From Adineta vaga (Eukaryota > Rotifera), in NCBI GenBank assembly GCA_021613535.1, contig CP075492.1, positions 11,656,001 to 11,720,000 on the forward strand: a stretch of DNA of 64,000 nt, written 5' to 3'. Each line of letters opens with the position of its first letter. Position 1 is the stretch's first letter. This document shows positions 1 to 13,200 of the stretch, in pieces. Made by a program: the position numbers and the translations under genes. The notes beneath the pieces were generated by a model. It saw only the letters and a program-made list of their open reading frames with translations. It did no database searches and was not told the origin of the DNA.

Positions 1-997
1 GAGAAGTTTCATCTTATCCACTAAAAAGTGCGCACTCAAATATTTACAGCATTTTTTATTGTCAAAAGATAATACGTATATAACCATATAATCAATCTAT
101 TCAATAGTAACTATTGATAATTCTTATTTTCTACGAATCTAGAAATGATTTTTATGTTCAATTTGTCAATATCATATGAATAAACAAATCCGCATGTTTT
201 CTTTTCATCGAATAGTATAATTAGAAAAGATTTGATTATCTTATACAAAAACTAATAAGAATGTAAGATTGTTTTCCGTCTGAAAAAAGAAAGCATAACT
301 ATTCTCTGAAATGGCACATTTTTTACGCGTCGAAACAACGCCATGTTGTTTTCCATTTGCTTCATCTATGTTTTTGTGCTTTGCATCATTTACCATACTT
401 TAGATAAATATATCAGACAGATAACAATAAAAAATAAAGACCGATAATCATTCACCTTCATCCATATCATATTAACGAATCAAAATCCATGTATTCCTAT
501 TATCAATTTACAATCACCTGATTTTAATCAATTTTGACAAAATAAGAAGAAGAAGAAAGAAATCATGTTGACATATGCATTCGGTAATTATTCCCTAGTA
601 AATCAGTTTCTACAAATCATCAATAAGAGAAGAATTCCGTCTGTTTTTCGATACTTTCTTTTCTCTATTTACAATGTTATTTTGATTAAATACAATGCAT
701 ATATAATTAAACAATGAATGATTCATAAAAAACGTATACATGAGGAAAATAGAAAACATATATGTGTAGGTAACACCATCAACGCGTTTTACAACCTATG
801 TATTCTTTTTTACAAACATGTGCTTATAATACTTGTTATTGTCGATAAGCTCGTCTCAGTATTTCTTACAGCAACAAATCGATTTTTTTTTACGTTGTTT
901 GTTCTTCAGGTATTTACATATATTTCTTATTAGAATATTTATGAAATTATTTTCTTTTTGTAGAAGAATTAAAAGATTTTATTCAAAATATTAAACC
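1..997. other. Upstream intergenic region, no gene seen
   Basis: AT-rich sequence with many stops in all frames. One small open frame (about 718-933, +) encodes a hydrophobic peptide with no family resemblance and no convincing splice partner, so I treat it as noise. The last part presumably holds the promoter and 5' UTR of the gene starting at 998. Confidence 0.5.
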
Positions 998-2572
998 ATG
1001 CTTTCGACGGAAAAAGATATTTATCGACTTGTGCCTTATCGATTTTTTTTCAATGAAATTAGTGCCGACAAATGTAAATTAGAGAAATTAACTAATCTTT
1101 TTCCAGAAATGAAAGCAATTATTGAATTAGGTAGATCGATTCACACATAGATTTTGGTTTATATTTTTTTTTCTATAGAATCATTTAAATTTAATAATTT
1201 AAATCGAATGATTGAACGACTTTCACAAATCTATTCCGTTTCAACCGTTATAGATAAACGGGATGATACTTGTCATGTTTTTCTTGGTCCCTATCATCTT
1301 TCGCTTGGACCAGCAATTTTTAGTGCGATTCATTTCAAGAATATATCAATTGCATTATTATCAAGTTCACATATCGACACAACGAATGATCATACAAATC
1401 AACATAAAAATCGAAGACATGAAGCTATTCTTCGACGTTTTCGACGTGCTGTACGAAAATTGATTTTAATTAAATCAATTATTGATAAACTTCGATTAGC
1501 ATCAATATTAACGCCATATAATCAATATGAATTATATACTCGAGGAATATATGATCTTGTTCTAGCTGGACATTTACATAATGGTAATTCAAACTTAACT
1601 GATGATAGTTTTATTCAACAAGTTAATGAGTTTCGTTCGATGGATAAATCCGAAAGAGAAACATTAGTTGCCTCGAAATATATGAAAATAAGTGCTTTAC
1701 TTCATTTAATTTCACCAACACCAAGTTTACATCAAGCAGATAATAATAGAACGATCGGAAACGAACATCAACCTCTATCTGATACATCTAATTCTTATCT
1801 AATGAATGAAAATCAATCTGAATCGTTAACTGAACCTATGTGTTGTCCGCAACATTGTCAAGAAGAATCTTTGATCAGATTTCCAGTTCGTCGATCAATA
1901 AGTCATCAATCGTCTCAATTCGTTGCCACTGAATCACGTTCAAGATTGAATACGAATCCTAGTACACGTAGAAAATCATCAGTAGTGCTTGGAAAAAACA
2001 CGGTCAGTTATTAAACATACCGATATTGAAAACGAATTCTCTTCACTTTTCTTTATATTCAACAGACAGCTAGTCTCCCTGATTTAACTACCGATATCCC
2101 TTCATCTTCACTCATACCACCTCCATTTGATCTTAGTGATTCGGAACCAAAAAAGTCTTCGATCATTCCATCTAGCACTAATCCGGAAGATGCACTTATC
2201 AACAATATTTCAACTCTTTTAACCAACTACTTATCATCACGACAATCAACAACTAGCTCAGAATCATCTACCGCAAACGATACTGATGAATTTGATAAAC
2301 TATTAGTAACTATCAAAACACTTGTCGATGATAAATTAGCATTGAAAACTTCCAACAATTCGTCTGTTGCTGATCAAAATCTATATTCGAAACCGACAAG
2401 AACATCAACACGAAATCGTTCTAGAAAACTCTTAACCCATCATAGAACATCGTTACAACAAACATCACTTGATGATTTTGATGAAGAACAATCATCAATC
2501 AAAAATAAACTAGACATTTCATCTAAATTACAATCTTACAATGAGATCGGTTTAGGTGAATTACAAAAATGA
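998..2572 (+). CDS. Orphan protein, three exons, about 487 aa
   Basis: Three exons join in frame: 998-1130, 1179-2002 and 2066-2572, with introns of 48 and 63 bp using GTAGAT..TATAG and GTCAGT..AACAG. I do not recognise the family. The first 220 residues look folded, with alternating hydrophobic and charged helices and the segment CHVFLGPYHLSLGP near residue 75. A basic helix (RRHEAILRRFRRAVRKL) follows near residue 120. The C-terminal half is Ser/Thr/Asn-rich and probably disordered. No signal peptide or membrane segment is visible. Codon use and clean phases support a real gene; the function is unknown. Confidence 0.7.
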
Positions 2573-3532
2573 ATTTCATCTGCATTGTTTCAACATTCAT
2601 TAGAATTATCTTACATAAAAACGAATCTAAATGATGATGCAGCAATATCTTGATCGGATTGGTTCATTTCATATTACTTTTTCTAATAATATATCTATCC
2701 TTGATGTATATACTAATATTTAGTAATCATTGAAATCTATGTGCATCGTATAGTTTAAAATAGATATCTCTATACTAACCATAACATGAATACAAACAGA
2801 AAAGAAAGCATCTAAATATTCTTAGGTAAGACCATTGGATTTTTATCTATGAGAATTTCTTGAGAATATATCGTTTCAAGAGAATGTTTGAATAATTTAA
2901 TTTCCACCTCGGTAATTTTTTTCATTAAAATTTTTTGCTTCACACTTCAAACCAACGAACATCATTTACATCCATAAATAGCTCTTGAAAAAGCGTCAAT
3001 ACAGAAGAAGAAAAAAACCAATCTATCGTTCTCATTACAAACTATATAAGGAAAAAGTACGTATACAGTATGTATGTTCGTCATTGCGCTTCCGTGTAAA
3101 AAATAGAATGTCGGCGAGTACAAAATTTTTTGTTTGTATACTTTTCTCTTCTTCTGTATTCCATAAGAACCAATAATTATTATTCTTCTCATCGACTACT
3201 ACTATACATAGGTCATCTATATACGAGCGGAGAAGAAAAAAGAGAAGAAGAAGAAGAAAGCGTACATTGGATCATGACTCGGCAAGTAAAGATGAGCTTT
3301 CTTTTTAACTCATTCAATGCGTACATACTTAAATCAATGTAAGGCTAGATGAATTGCTTGCAGTATGTTTGACTAGGCAAAAAAAGAAAGAAAAAAAAGC
3401 GAAGAACGAAATAAGAGCACGAGATGCATGCATATATTGACTCAGCGATTCATTCATTTTTTTTTCGAGATAAATTAACGAAGTGACTGTTATAGGCAAT
3501 CAGTTTTTTATAGATAAAAATCGAAATTCGCT
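2573..3532. other. Intergenic region between two + strand genes
   Basis: No supported exon. Contains purine-rich GAAGAA runs near 3230-3260 and several short overlapping open frames on both strands, none with coding character. Likely 3' UTR of the upstream gene and promoter of the gene starting at 3533. Confidence 0.4.
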
Positions 3533-4145
3533 ATGGCTTTCAATAAAAAGCAACAAATTCGTGGTATACGAATACTTTTAACTGTTTTCTATGGATTTCT
3601 TCTCTCAAGTACATTATTTCGTTATGTTATTCATGGAACTGTTGAAACTATTCGACGACCAACAAATCCATATGCAATTACAATGATTGTTATCGGAGGT
3701 TTAATTCTCATCTCAATTTTTCTTGCTACTTATGCAACATGGTAGGTCCTAATAATCAATGTTTTATTTCGATCAAATAGATTTATTTTCATTTAGGTTT
3801 GATAATACCGCAATCTTATTAGTTTCGGGAGTAGTTCTTATCTGTGTATTTGTTTTAACATTAGTCTTCGGTATTATACGTATTGTTAAAACCGCACCAA
3901 ATCGCGTAACAACATCAACAAAAGCACCTGCAGTTCTAATCAATTCAGTTGAACCTGATGATATCCTTACATCGACATTAGCAAATGAATTTGCCACTAA
4001 TTCGGATAGTTATGCTTTGGCAGAAGATATAACAAAATTAATCATTGAATTAGTTTTTACACTTTTTGCAATTTTAGCAACATTTGCATTATTTCGTTAT
4101 GTTAAAGCGAAATACGCTGCTGTTCCAACACGTGACACATCGTAA
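3533..4145 (+). CDS. Small four-helix membrane protein, 185 aa
   Basis: Two exons, 3533-3741 and 3797-4145, are joined across a 55-bp intron (GTAGGT..TTTAG) that splits a Trp codon. Four hydrophobic segments are visible: about residues 10-30, 47-68, 72-95 and a final one near 150-170. Helices two and three lie in a tight hairpin, and a hydrophilic loop of about 50 residues precedes the last helix. The N-terminus is basic without a cleavable signal, so it looks like a tetraspan-type integral membrane protein. It lacks the CCG motif and large cysteine loop of true tetraspanins. The family is not recognised. Confidence 0.72.
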
Positions 4146-4510
4146 AGGTCAAAAGAACAATTGACGATTTCATGAACCTTGTTCTATTGCCTATAAATAT
4201 ATATATACATGAATACAATTTGACAATAGATCTTGTAAGAGTAAAATCTTTGCTTAGTTTTTGATATTATTCATTAGAAATAGATATCAAAGAAGAGAGA
4301 GTTCTTTTTGTTCTGTTATGATATGCAATGAATGTAGAATCAATGATCATTGATTATCATTTGTTTATGTTTCTACGTTCTTTATGTAGTGTTAGTATAA
4401 ATATTATTAATTTTTTCGTTTTAAAGATATGCATACATAGAAGTAAAGAAAAATGAAGAATTTCGAACGGAAAGTCAACGAAATATACAAAGATAAGTAA
4501 AGCTTTTTAT
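4146..4510. other. Short convergent intergenic region
   Basis: AT-rich spacer between the 3' ends of a + strand and a - strand gene. It probably holds both 3' UTRs; no further feature seen. Confidence 0.4.
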
Positions 4511-6930
4511 TTAATTTCTTCGATTTTTAATATCAGCATTTGCTACTTGAAAATGTAAATCTTTTGCTGAATTAATAATAACATGATCCATTCTTTGATG
4601 GATACGTTCAGTTATTTGAATACATTTCATTTGTTGCATTCGTTTGTCTTTATTTACCATTAGTTGACTTATACGTTTATTCAAACGAATATGTTCAAGA
4701 TTATTTGTAAAAGAATGTATTAAATTAGACCACAATGGTATTGTTGGAAGATAATCTTTAAGTAAAATATGTAACCATCTCCAATTACCTTTGATTTTTT
4801 TCAATGTACTTCGGTCAGATGTTGTTAATGTCTTCCATATTTCTCTCAATGCTGTTTTCGATTTATTATTTTCATTAAATATTCGTCGAAGATCATTTTC
4901 ATATGGAGAAACATAACTATTCATTTCATTGGTAATCATCTGGAAAAATTAGAGAATATAAAAGTCTATTTTGATGAACTTCTTCGAAAAATTCAACTTA
5001 CATTCTTTGTATAAAAATGATCATTTTGAAAATCTGACAGATCAATAAAACTTTCAGATGTTTCATCTAAATCTTCTTCATCATCATCATCATTTTCTTC
5101 TTCTTGTTGATTATCATTTGTATTATTATAGATCACATCCATCAAATGTATTATATCTGGATCATTTTCAATTGTTGATACTTTTCCACATAAATCCTCA
5201 TAGGCTTTTAATGAGACAAAATTCGTTCCCCAATTTAAAAATATTTCACATATTAACGACCAATTTTGTTTGATTTCACGCCATGTTGACGTATGTAATA
5301 AAAGAAGACTTGACCATAGTGCCAATTGACGAAGTTCAGTTGAAACGTATTTATTTACATATGTACGAAAATTGAATAGAATCGTTGTTGAACTAACATA
5401 TAAGACAATTCGATCAATCGGTTCTTGTAATGATGAATATTCAATTTTAGAAGTAACCAATAGATAAGTTCGCATAATATACTAAACAATAAAGAAGTTT
5501 TAAGCGATTTTCTCTAGAAATTCCTACCTCTTTAAATGTTTCATTATTAAAAAATTGTAAAATAGAATTATTCAATGGTGTCTCATGATAATCATCGACT
5601 AGTACGACTAATGGTACAGGTAAACGATATGTGTTTGATAAGGATGGTAAAGATGATTTATATAAATATTCATGATCAAAACGAAAGCGTTCTAACCAAG
5701 ATTTGATAGAATAATTTTGAGCAATGATATCATCATTATCTTCAGTGTAAGTAAGAGTAATTGGAATAAATGATGTATCATCAAGGTTACTAATCATAAA
5801 TTCGTGATAGAAATAGTTTTTTTCATCATGCTGATAAAAACAAGAAATGATTTGTAATACGAATAAATTCATGAAATAAATTACCTTAATACTATCAGAA
5901 ATTACGTAAGCGATATGATGTCGTGGAGAATTGAAAGTTATCGAAGAGTTGCTATGAACAGGATTACAAGCAATGTCCGTATTGAGAGGAAATACTATAA
6001 AATAACAAATGATATAGAAACTCTAATACTATGTATCAATACATTCAAATGTTTCTCTCTACAGTTTCTTGTTTCATATCGAAATTCGATCTAATACTTA
6101 CTTTGACTAGTTGTATCATTACTATTATTTTGTTGAACCATTATCGGTGGTTTATCACGTGATTCTTTCGTAAAAACAGAATGATAATAACGTATGGAAT
6201 TTTCTGTATGAATAGCAGTATAAAATGGTTTAAGTGAAACATGTTGTAAAGCACCTGGTAGTAAACAAGTGGGATCGATATCTTGCTTTAAACTTAATGT
6301 TAATTGTATTAGATTACAACATAAAAAAATAAAACGTTTTTCTGATGTCATTTCAGATGGATTTTCAAAATCATTGACAGTAAAAGCAAATTCATTAGTA
6401 TTGAAATTTGTTGTAGTTGATTTGGTACATTGTTCATTCCATTCGTGTATAGCTGAACTGGGTAATGAACAATAACGTTTTGTTCCAGTATTTGAAAGTC
6501 TTCTATTTGATTTCAATTTCGTTTTATCTGATAAACGATTTGGACGTGCGACACGTTTAGCATTTCGATGATCAACAACATTTCCTTCAGCAAAACGTGA
6601 ACATAATAAACCTCTTCCATTGTCTTTTATTGTAATAATACAATTAAATGGACAATCATGTCCTTGACAATAGAAATATGCTCGTAATAGATAACCTCTC
6701 ATCGTATCTAAACGTCGACCGTAATTTTTACTGGACGCACATATACCACAATGAGGATTATACTTTTTAATGAACGGTAAAACGATTGATAACCATTTCA
6801 TATCACGATGTTGAATAGACTTAGCAGTAGTATTTGTTGAGAAATATTCATCATTATTGTCAACTAATGTAGATAGATTTAGTTTTGATAATTTTCGTTC
6901 ATTTTCTTTTTCATAACATATACGTCGCAT
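4511..6930 (-). CDS. Transposase-like (MULE/DDE-related) host gene, 716 aa
   Basis: Five exons (6930-6102, 5994-5885, 5830-5528, 5481-5002, 4939-4511) join in frame with GT-AG introns of 46-107 bp and total 717 codons. I chose ATG 6930 because an in-frame TGA lies just upstream. The N-terminal part has a Cys/His cluster (CGIC, then CQGHDCPF, then HRN), resembling a FLYWCH/WRKY-type DNA-binding fold. The middle exons (YFYHEFMIS ... SIKSWLERF ... PLVVLVDDYHETPLNNSILQFF) follow the order seen in MULE-like transposase domains of uncharacterised animal proteins, including one Asp pair. An acidic stretch lies near 5060-5110. The canonical first catalytic Asp motif is not obvious, so activity is doubtful. 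The family assignment is inference from pattern memory. Confidence 0.5.
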
Positions 6931-6959
6931 TTCCAATAGACGTTCAATGCTTCTTGTTC

Positions 6960-7265
6960 GAGAAAAAATTCAACTAGGAAAAAAAGAAAGTTCATAATTC
7001 ATTTTCAGTATAAACTAGTTGATTATATCATAATAATATGTCAGATTTAGAAATGCTTTAAATATTCAACAAATGTAAAGAACAGTTTTATCAGCTCAAC
7101 AATTCGTTCCATGACGAACAAAATGCACTTACATGTAGGTGGTAAAATAACTCGTATTGGTTTTGGTATTTGACTACCAAGTTTACGTTTTGTACTTGGT
7201 CGTATAGTTGAAGTTGATGATGTTGAATAATCTGTCTCTACTTCAACTTCACCATCGACATCCAT
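6960..7265 (-). other. Unplaced exon-like open frame and a splice acceptor
   Basis: A coding-looking segment starts at ATG 7265, directly after a TTTCAG acceptor, and runs to a strong donor (ACAT then GTAAGT) near 7132. It is rich in Ser/Thr and ends with the basic stretch STKRKLGSQIPKPIRV. Its phase does not join the zinc-finger exon upstream (7950) or the transposase-like ORF downstream in a simple way. A second acceptor (TTTTTTTCCTAG, ending at 6974) sits 44 nt before ATG 6930 and is followed by an in-frame TGA. That acceptor can serve only a 5' UTR intron or trans-splicing. The gene model here is open. Confidence 0.35.
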
Positions 7266-7949
7266 CTGAAATATTGATATATGGATTTTCTCATGTCTCT
7301 ATCTTTTGTGTTATCTTGTCATTGAATAATTCAGAAGATCTCTTGTTTCTGTAAACTAAACAAATTTATTTTATGTTTAGACATACATATATCTATATAT
7401 GTATTTCTATAGACATCAAAAAGCCAATGACTGCAATACACAGAGTTAAACCAAAAAAGAAAACAAAACAAACGGTCGTAGTATGTCAATCGAAAACGAA
7501 CTATACTGAAATAGGAGAGAGAGAGAGAAAGAAAAAGACCAAACAATAATGAGAAGAACATACACACAGAGTTATATATATATATATGTCAATAATTCTT
7601 TTTTTTTTCAAATAATCTGCAATCTATCTACACATAGATATATAGAGAGAGAAAGGAATATATAAAACAAAACTAAATAAATGAACAAATAGCCACACAT
7701 ATAAACGCGCGCAGATGAATTTTTTCCTTTTTCATATCGTAATGAAAATAAAGAGACGGAACAACAGAAAAGAAAATTTTGAATTAATATGGTATATGTA
7801 TATATGTATAGAGATAATGTGCAAAGTGTATATTTTTGAAAAAAATTATATATTTCTTCAAATTTGTTGTTGAATCATTCTTTTTAAATCTAAAGAAAAA
7901 GATATAATATGAGAATAGATGAAAAGAAAGTTATTCGAAAGAAAAACAT
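7266..7949. other. Low-complexity intron or intergenic region
   Basis: AT-rich with GA-rich runs (about 7515-7560 and 7640-7660) and TA repeats (about 7570-7590). No exon is recognised. It is either one long intron of the zinc-finger gene or the spacer between two genes. Confidence 0.4.
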
Positions 7950-9064
7950 ACGAGCAAATTGAACAGAACATGCATGTAAACTATCACGAGCTAAATCGAG
8001 TTGTTTTTGTAAAAGAATTGAAGTCGTTTGTAAATGTTGATTAAGAAAATTCATTTCATTGCCCATCATTTGTAGTACTTTAGAAAGCTAGAAAGAAATC
8101 AAATTGTAATAATCTATTTAATAAAATTTATCTTCTTTTCATTTGAACTTACATCATCGGAACTTTCTTCCATATGTTGTATAGCGATATTCTGCTGTGG
8201 AAAAATCCCAGATGCTGCTGTTTTAATAATTGTTTGTGGTTGTAATTGCGGTTGTTGCTGTTGCTGTTGTTGTTGTTGTTGTTTATTTCGATTTTTTTTA
8301 TTGGATTTACCCGATGATGAATGTGCTGCTTGAGATGATTTCGTTCCATCAATAAGATCAATTCGAGCTTTTTTATTTGGTGATAATGGTCCATTCATTG
8401 TTTGTCCTGTATGATCTTCTCCAGGACGTAGTCGTTTATTTGATGTTGGCGATGAAAAATGTGCAATTGGATTAGTTATTTGATGATTGAGTAGAATATT
8501 TTCTGGTAATGTAACAGCAAATTGTTGATTTGAATCATGTTCTTGTTTAAAAAGAAGATTTTCAATTTCATTATTTGTATTTGTATGTGCCGTTGGTAAA
8601 CCATTGACAAGAACAGTGGATGATGTTTGACGATTATTTGTTGTCGTTCCTCCCGATGAATTATTAACAGATTCGGTCATTCGACGTTTTTCTAAACGTG
8701 CCATTCGAAGTAATGGTTTACGATCCACAGGTGATGCTATTCGATGAGTTTTACGTAGATGATCACTTAAATTAACTACCCATGTATCACAATTCGGACA
8801 TCGTAGCCGTGTTTCATAATCATTTGGATGTGTTTGATGATTATTTTGTACTTCATCATTCGAAGATGATCGCTGTTGATGTTGCTGTTGTTGTTGATTT
8901 GATGGATTCAATTGAGATTGAGATGATGATGTTGCGATCGATTGTTGTTGTAATGTTGATGGATCATCAAGTTGATTATTATTATTTGGTTGAAAGGTAA
9001 ATGTTGTTGGTAATGATGTTGCTAATGGCACATCAGGTAGAAGAGATTGTGAAAAATGAACCAT
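7950..9064 (-). CDS. Gln-rich protein with one C2H2-like zinc finger (3' end unresolved)
   Basis: Exon 1 runs from ATG 9064 to 8152 and exon 2 from about 8088 to 7952, joined in phase 0 across an intron of about 63 bp. The N-terminal third is Gln/Asn/Ser-rich. A single zinc-finger-like motif (CPNCDTWVVNLSDHLRKTH) near residue 95 has spacing C-x2-C-x9-H-x4-H. Basic stretches follow (KPLLRMARLEKRR; NKKARI), then a pure polyglutamine run near 8250-8290. Exon 2 encodes an amphipathic helix of about 45 residues (LSKVLQMMGNEMNFL...). A nuclear, DNA- or chromatin-associated protein is plausible. Exon 2 ends in phase 1 and does not join the exon-like frame at 7265 cleanly, so the C-terminus is not established. 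Confidence 0.6.
8250..8290 (-). repeat. Coding CAA/CAG repeat (polyglutamine)
   Basis: Mixed CAA and CAG codons give an uninterrupted glutamine run of about ten residues inside the zinc-finger gene. Mixed codons make it less prone to slippage than a pure CAG tract. Confidence 0.8.
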
Positions 9065-10229
9065 TCGTTTTTTTTATCCTTCTTTTTAATTATCCATAAA
9101 AATAATCTGAATTTAGATGAGAAAAATAATTATTAGGAAAGAAGACAACTTTCTTTTTCTTAGAATTTTTAAAAATTTATAACAATGAATTCCATCAGAC
9201 TCATTACATCAGATGTGAATCATGACAAAAATATGTTCAACATCAAGGTTAAATTTTCCATCATCGGAATATCATTGTAAAATTTGAATGAAGAAAAAAA
9301 AAATGACCTTGGAAATGAGTATAATATCTTTTCTTTTCTTTTTCTTTCGATTTTAATTTCAACTAGAACTGTATATGTATCTTCGACTGATATATTCAGA
9401 TGAATGAATGGCTATTAACTTTAGAAAAGTCATTGATATTTAACAACAAACAACAACAGAGAAGCAAGAAGTTTTATCAGCCATGAACAGAATTGCCTTC
9501 ATTTTGAAGAGTCTCTTTTTTTAAAAGAAATTAATTTTTTTTATAGATTTATATTTAATGAAAATATTTTTTTTTTTAAATTAAAAGAAAAGGAAAAAAA
9601 AAGTTTAATATTTTCGAAATAGTATGTAGAAATATAGATGTCGCTAAGTAATGATTACATATCACATAAGGAAGATGTACAGGTACAAGAAAGTAGAGTT
9701 AAGTTCAATCGACTTACTTAAATGGTGTAAATTGTATTCATGATGAACGTTTTGAATTCATCAGAAATAGAACGATGTTTAGGAATTCAAAATTGGTATC
9801 TATTCGAAATGAAATACTATAAAAATCTGAACTCTCTTCTTTCAGGCATCACCATGTGAATGTCGCAGACCATGACCAAACTGATCAATATACAATATCA
9901 GATAACTTTTTTGACGTTTCTCTCTCTCTCTTCCTTCATCACACATATACACCTCGTAACGCTCGCTTTACAGACCATGACAAACGTCGTTTCTAAATAT
10001 GAAATTTATCATATTCATGTAGAAATTGTTCAAAGAGATATCGATGAGTTTGTAGTTCTTTTATATTTATTTACACACAAATATATTGGAAAAAAGTCCA
10101 TTAATTCCGTTTTCTCTTGTATATAGATCAGAAAAAAAGAAGGACGAATTAACATGAAAAAAGAAAAGATGATACAAAAAATCGTTAGAAAAAAAACGAA
10201 AAAGAAACTAGAACTGAAATATAGCTCGT
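9065..10229. other. Intergenic region between zinc-finger gene and HECTD1
   Basis: AT-rich, with A/T homopolymers around 9520-9600. Two short open frames (about 9860-10126 on + and 10030-10233 on -) have no coding character. Probably holds the 5' region of the zinc-finger gene and the 3' UTR of HECTD1. Confidence 0.45.
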
Positions 10230-13200
10230 TCAATTGAAATAGAAACCTCGTTCTTTACATGCTGTCATTAAACGAAGTTTAAGTATTTCTTCACTCGTAT
10301 AATCAGGTAATTTCAAATAATGATAACAAGTATTGACAGATGGATAGGAATTATCATCAGCTTCAACTTTGCGTGCAACAGATAAACGTGGACGAAGATT
10401 AGCCAAACCTAAAATATTGTCATTAGAAAGAAAAATGAATGTCTATTCTAACATAAGAGAGAAATACAAACCTCCTGGTGGTAATGACGAACAACCGGTA
10501 ATAAATTGAACAACAGATTTGCGTTCGAATCCATCAAGTCCTAACATTACATTGAGAAATTTCGTAAAACCCGGGCTAAACAAGGAAAAAATCATATATT
10601 CATTGTCATTTTTCTATATATGCATCGATGGCACAAACCTTTCTCTTGTAAAACCATGACTAGGTTCAATATAAGTCAATAGATCATCTAATGTCCATGA
10701 TGGCCATTGATTACCACAAAGAACTAATTGCAATTCTTGTGGATTGAAACACTGCAAATGTTCCAAAGAAAATACTTGATTGAATCCACCTGAAAAAATA
10801 TATTTTATATATAGAGAAAATAAAATGAACGAAGTCAATAACATACTTCGAAATGCATTCATTTGACGATGAATACCATCACGAAAAATAAATTGTAATG
10901 AAAGATTGATGTATTGATGAAGATTATCAATTGTAACATCCTGATAAAAGAATCGAGATTTTTTCAAAACTTTGTAAGAGAAGATCGAAAGTTATCATCT
11001 TACAGTATGTGCTCCATTTGGAATTAATTCCATAAATTGATATCCATATGTATTCGATGGTGGTGAATAAACAAATGTTAAACTAAAACAAAGTTAAGCA
11101 TAAGAAATGTTTATTTTCAAATCGAAAAGAACAAACCATAAATGTTCAATATCCACTGGTTCATGACTATCATTTTCAATTTTTAATGATTTACATTGAT
11201 TGATTCTTTCTTCCATTGTTTGATTTTCGTCATTCATAATTTGATTTCGTTTTTCAACTAGTTCTACTAATTGTTTAAAGAATTTTCCACGTGATGGTTC
11301 AATTAAAATCAAATCATTTAAATCTAATATTCCATCATACCATATACCATCGACTTTCGATTTCATACATAATAAATTAAAGAATGAAATCGATATTGGC
11401 ATATCAATAAGATATTTATCCAATAAACATTTGGCAAAATAAATACCCATTAAAGAGAAATAATTACAAATCTCATCAAGTTTCGAATAATCCTGAGGAT
11501 ATGGCACAGGAAATAGACCTTCTAATTTTCTAACATAATCAGTTTGATGTGAATCATGATCATCATGATTCCACCAGAGACCTAATTGATATTTTTGTAA
11601 TTCATTTGCAATTAATGCATAAAATTCTAATGTTGGCCCATCGCCAGTACCTTCTTCATTGAGAAATTGAATTTCTAATTTCGATTTCGATTTTGCATGA
11701 TAATGAAATAGATTTATTGCATCACGTAAGATATTTTCTCGATCAATACCAACAGTTCGATCAATTTTCAAACGACCAAAACGAAAATCATGAAGTGAAT
11801 TTTCATTTAATACACGTGAACGTAAATGTGTATTATTTCGAACAGTTCGAATCAATTCTTCACGTCGTTCTTGTAACCATACAATTGAACGTGATGTTCC
11901 GAAACTTGTTGTACGAAAATATAATTGACGAGTTTCAAATGGATAAAGAAATTTATATGAATGTGTTAACCATGATGTCCATGATGGTAAACTTAACGAA
12001 GCGATAAGAATAGAATCTTGGATTTGTTGTAATAGTTTATTATTCAATTTCTTCGAATGAAAATAGTTATCGAAAGAAATCATTTCATCATGATGAGAAT
12101 GTGTTTGAAGATGATTGGTTGAGAGATAATATAATTGACTAAGAAGTTGAAGAATATCTTCAATGGTACAAATATCATTTGAAGAATCAGAAAGATTGAA
12201 ATTATTGATTGAAGGACTCTAGAATAGATTAAAGGAATTGATGAAAATCGAGAAGAAAAAGTTTTCTTACCTTCGATTTTGAAGGTTCAGAAGATTTTTC
12301 TGTATAGATGATTCTAAATATATAAAAAATACATATAGAATAATAATACATTTGAAAGTATTTTATACTTACGTATATGTTGGTTCGAATATTCGTTTAA
12401 TACGATCATATCTTTGTGATGATGGAAATGGTTCGATTAATTGTTGAACGTATTTAAATATAGTTGCGTCGGAATCATCCATTTCAATTTCGATTTCTCT
12501 CAACTAAAATCATGAATTTGTTTTTAAGAAATATAAAATTAGATGCAAAATACGAACTCCTGCGACATGTGGTGATGGTCCACGAATGAAAAGAGCCATA
12601 TTAGCAGCAGCAACGGTATCTGTATTTGATATACGTTTGGTTGATATTGCTAAATGAGAGAAAATAATTTCTAATGAAATTTTGATGATGAAATTACCTT
12701 CTTTTGGTGACATTGATGTTGGAACAGGTATATCTTGTGTTGCATTGATATTTGTTCTACCTGGTCGACCATCAAATGCCGGAAGTAAAACTAAAGAAGT
12801 AAGCAGATTTAGAAGAGAGTTTCGTAAAAATGTTTACCAGAAAATTGTCTTTTTAATACGAAATTTTCATCCCAATTTCGATGAGTGATTTCTTGTTGTT
12901 GTCCATGTAATTTTTCTTGTAAATCATCATCGTATTCTTCTTCCTACAATGAAATTTTTCAATAATGTTCGTTTCATTTCAAAGTTTCTTTCTTTTTACT
13001 TCATCTTGTTGTTCTTCATCTTCATCTTCATCGCCTTCAACTGGTGCTTCAATTTGTTCAGTCGTTGTTTTTAATCGTTTTAATGATGTATACTCATCAT
13101 CTTCGTCATCCGTTGTTGTTTCATCCGTTTGTTTCTGTTGTTGATCGGATGTATTAGTTAATTCTTCAATTGGATTCATTTCATCATCAATAATTGGAAT

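Noticed and set aside
718-933. Small hydrophobic open frame on + strand
   Set aside because: AT-rich chance frame with no coding character or splice partner.
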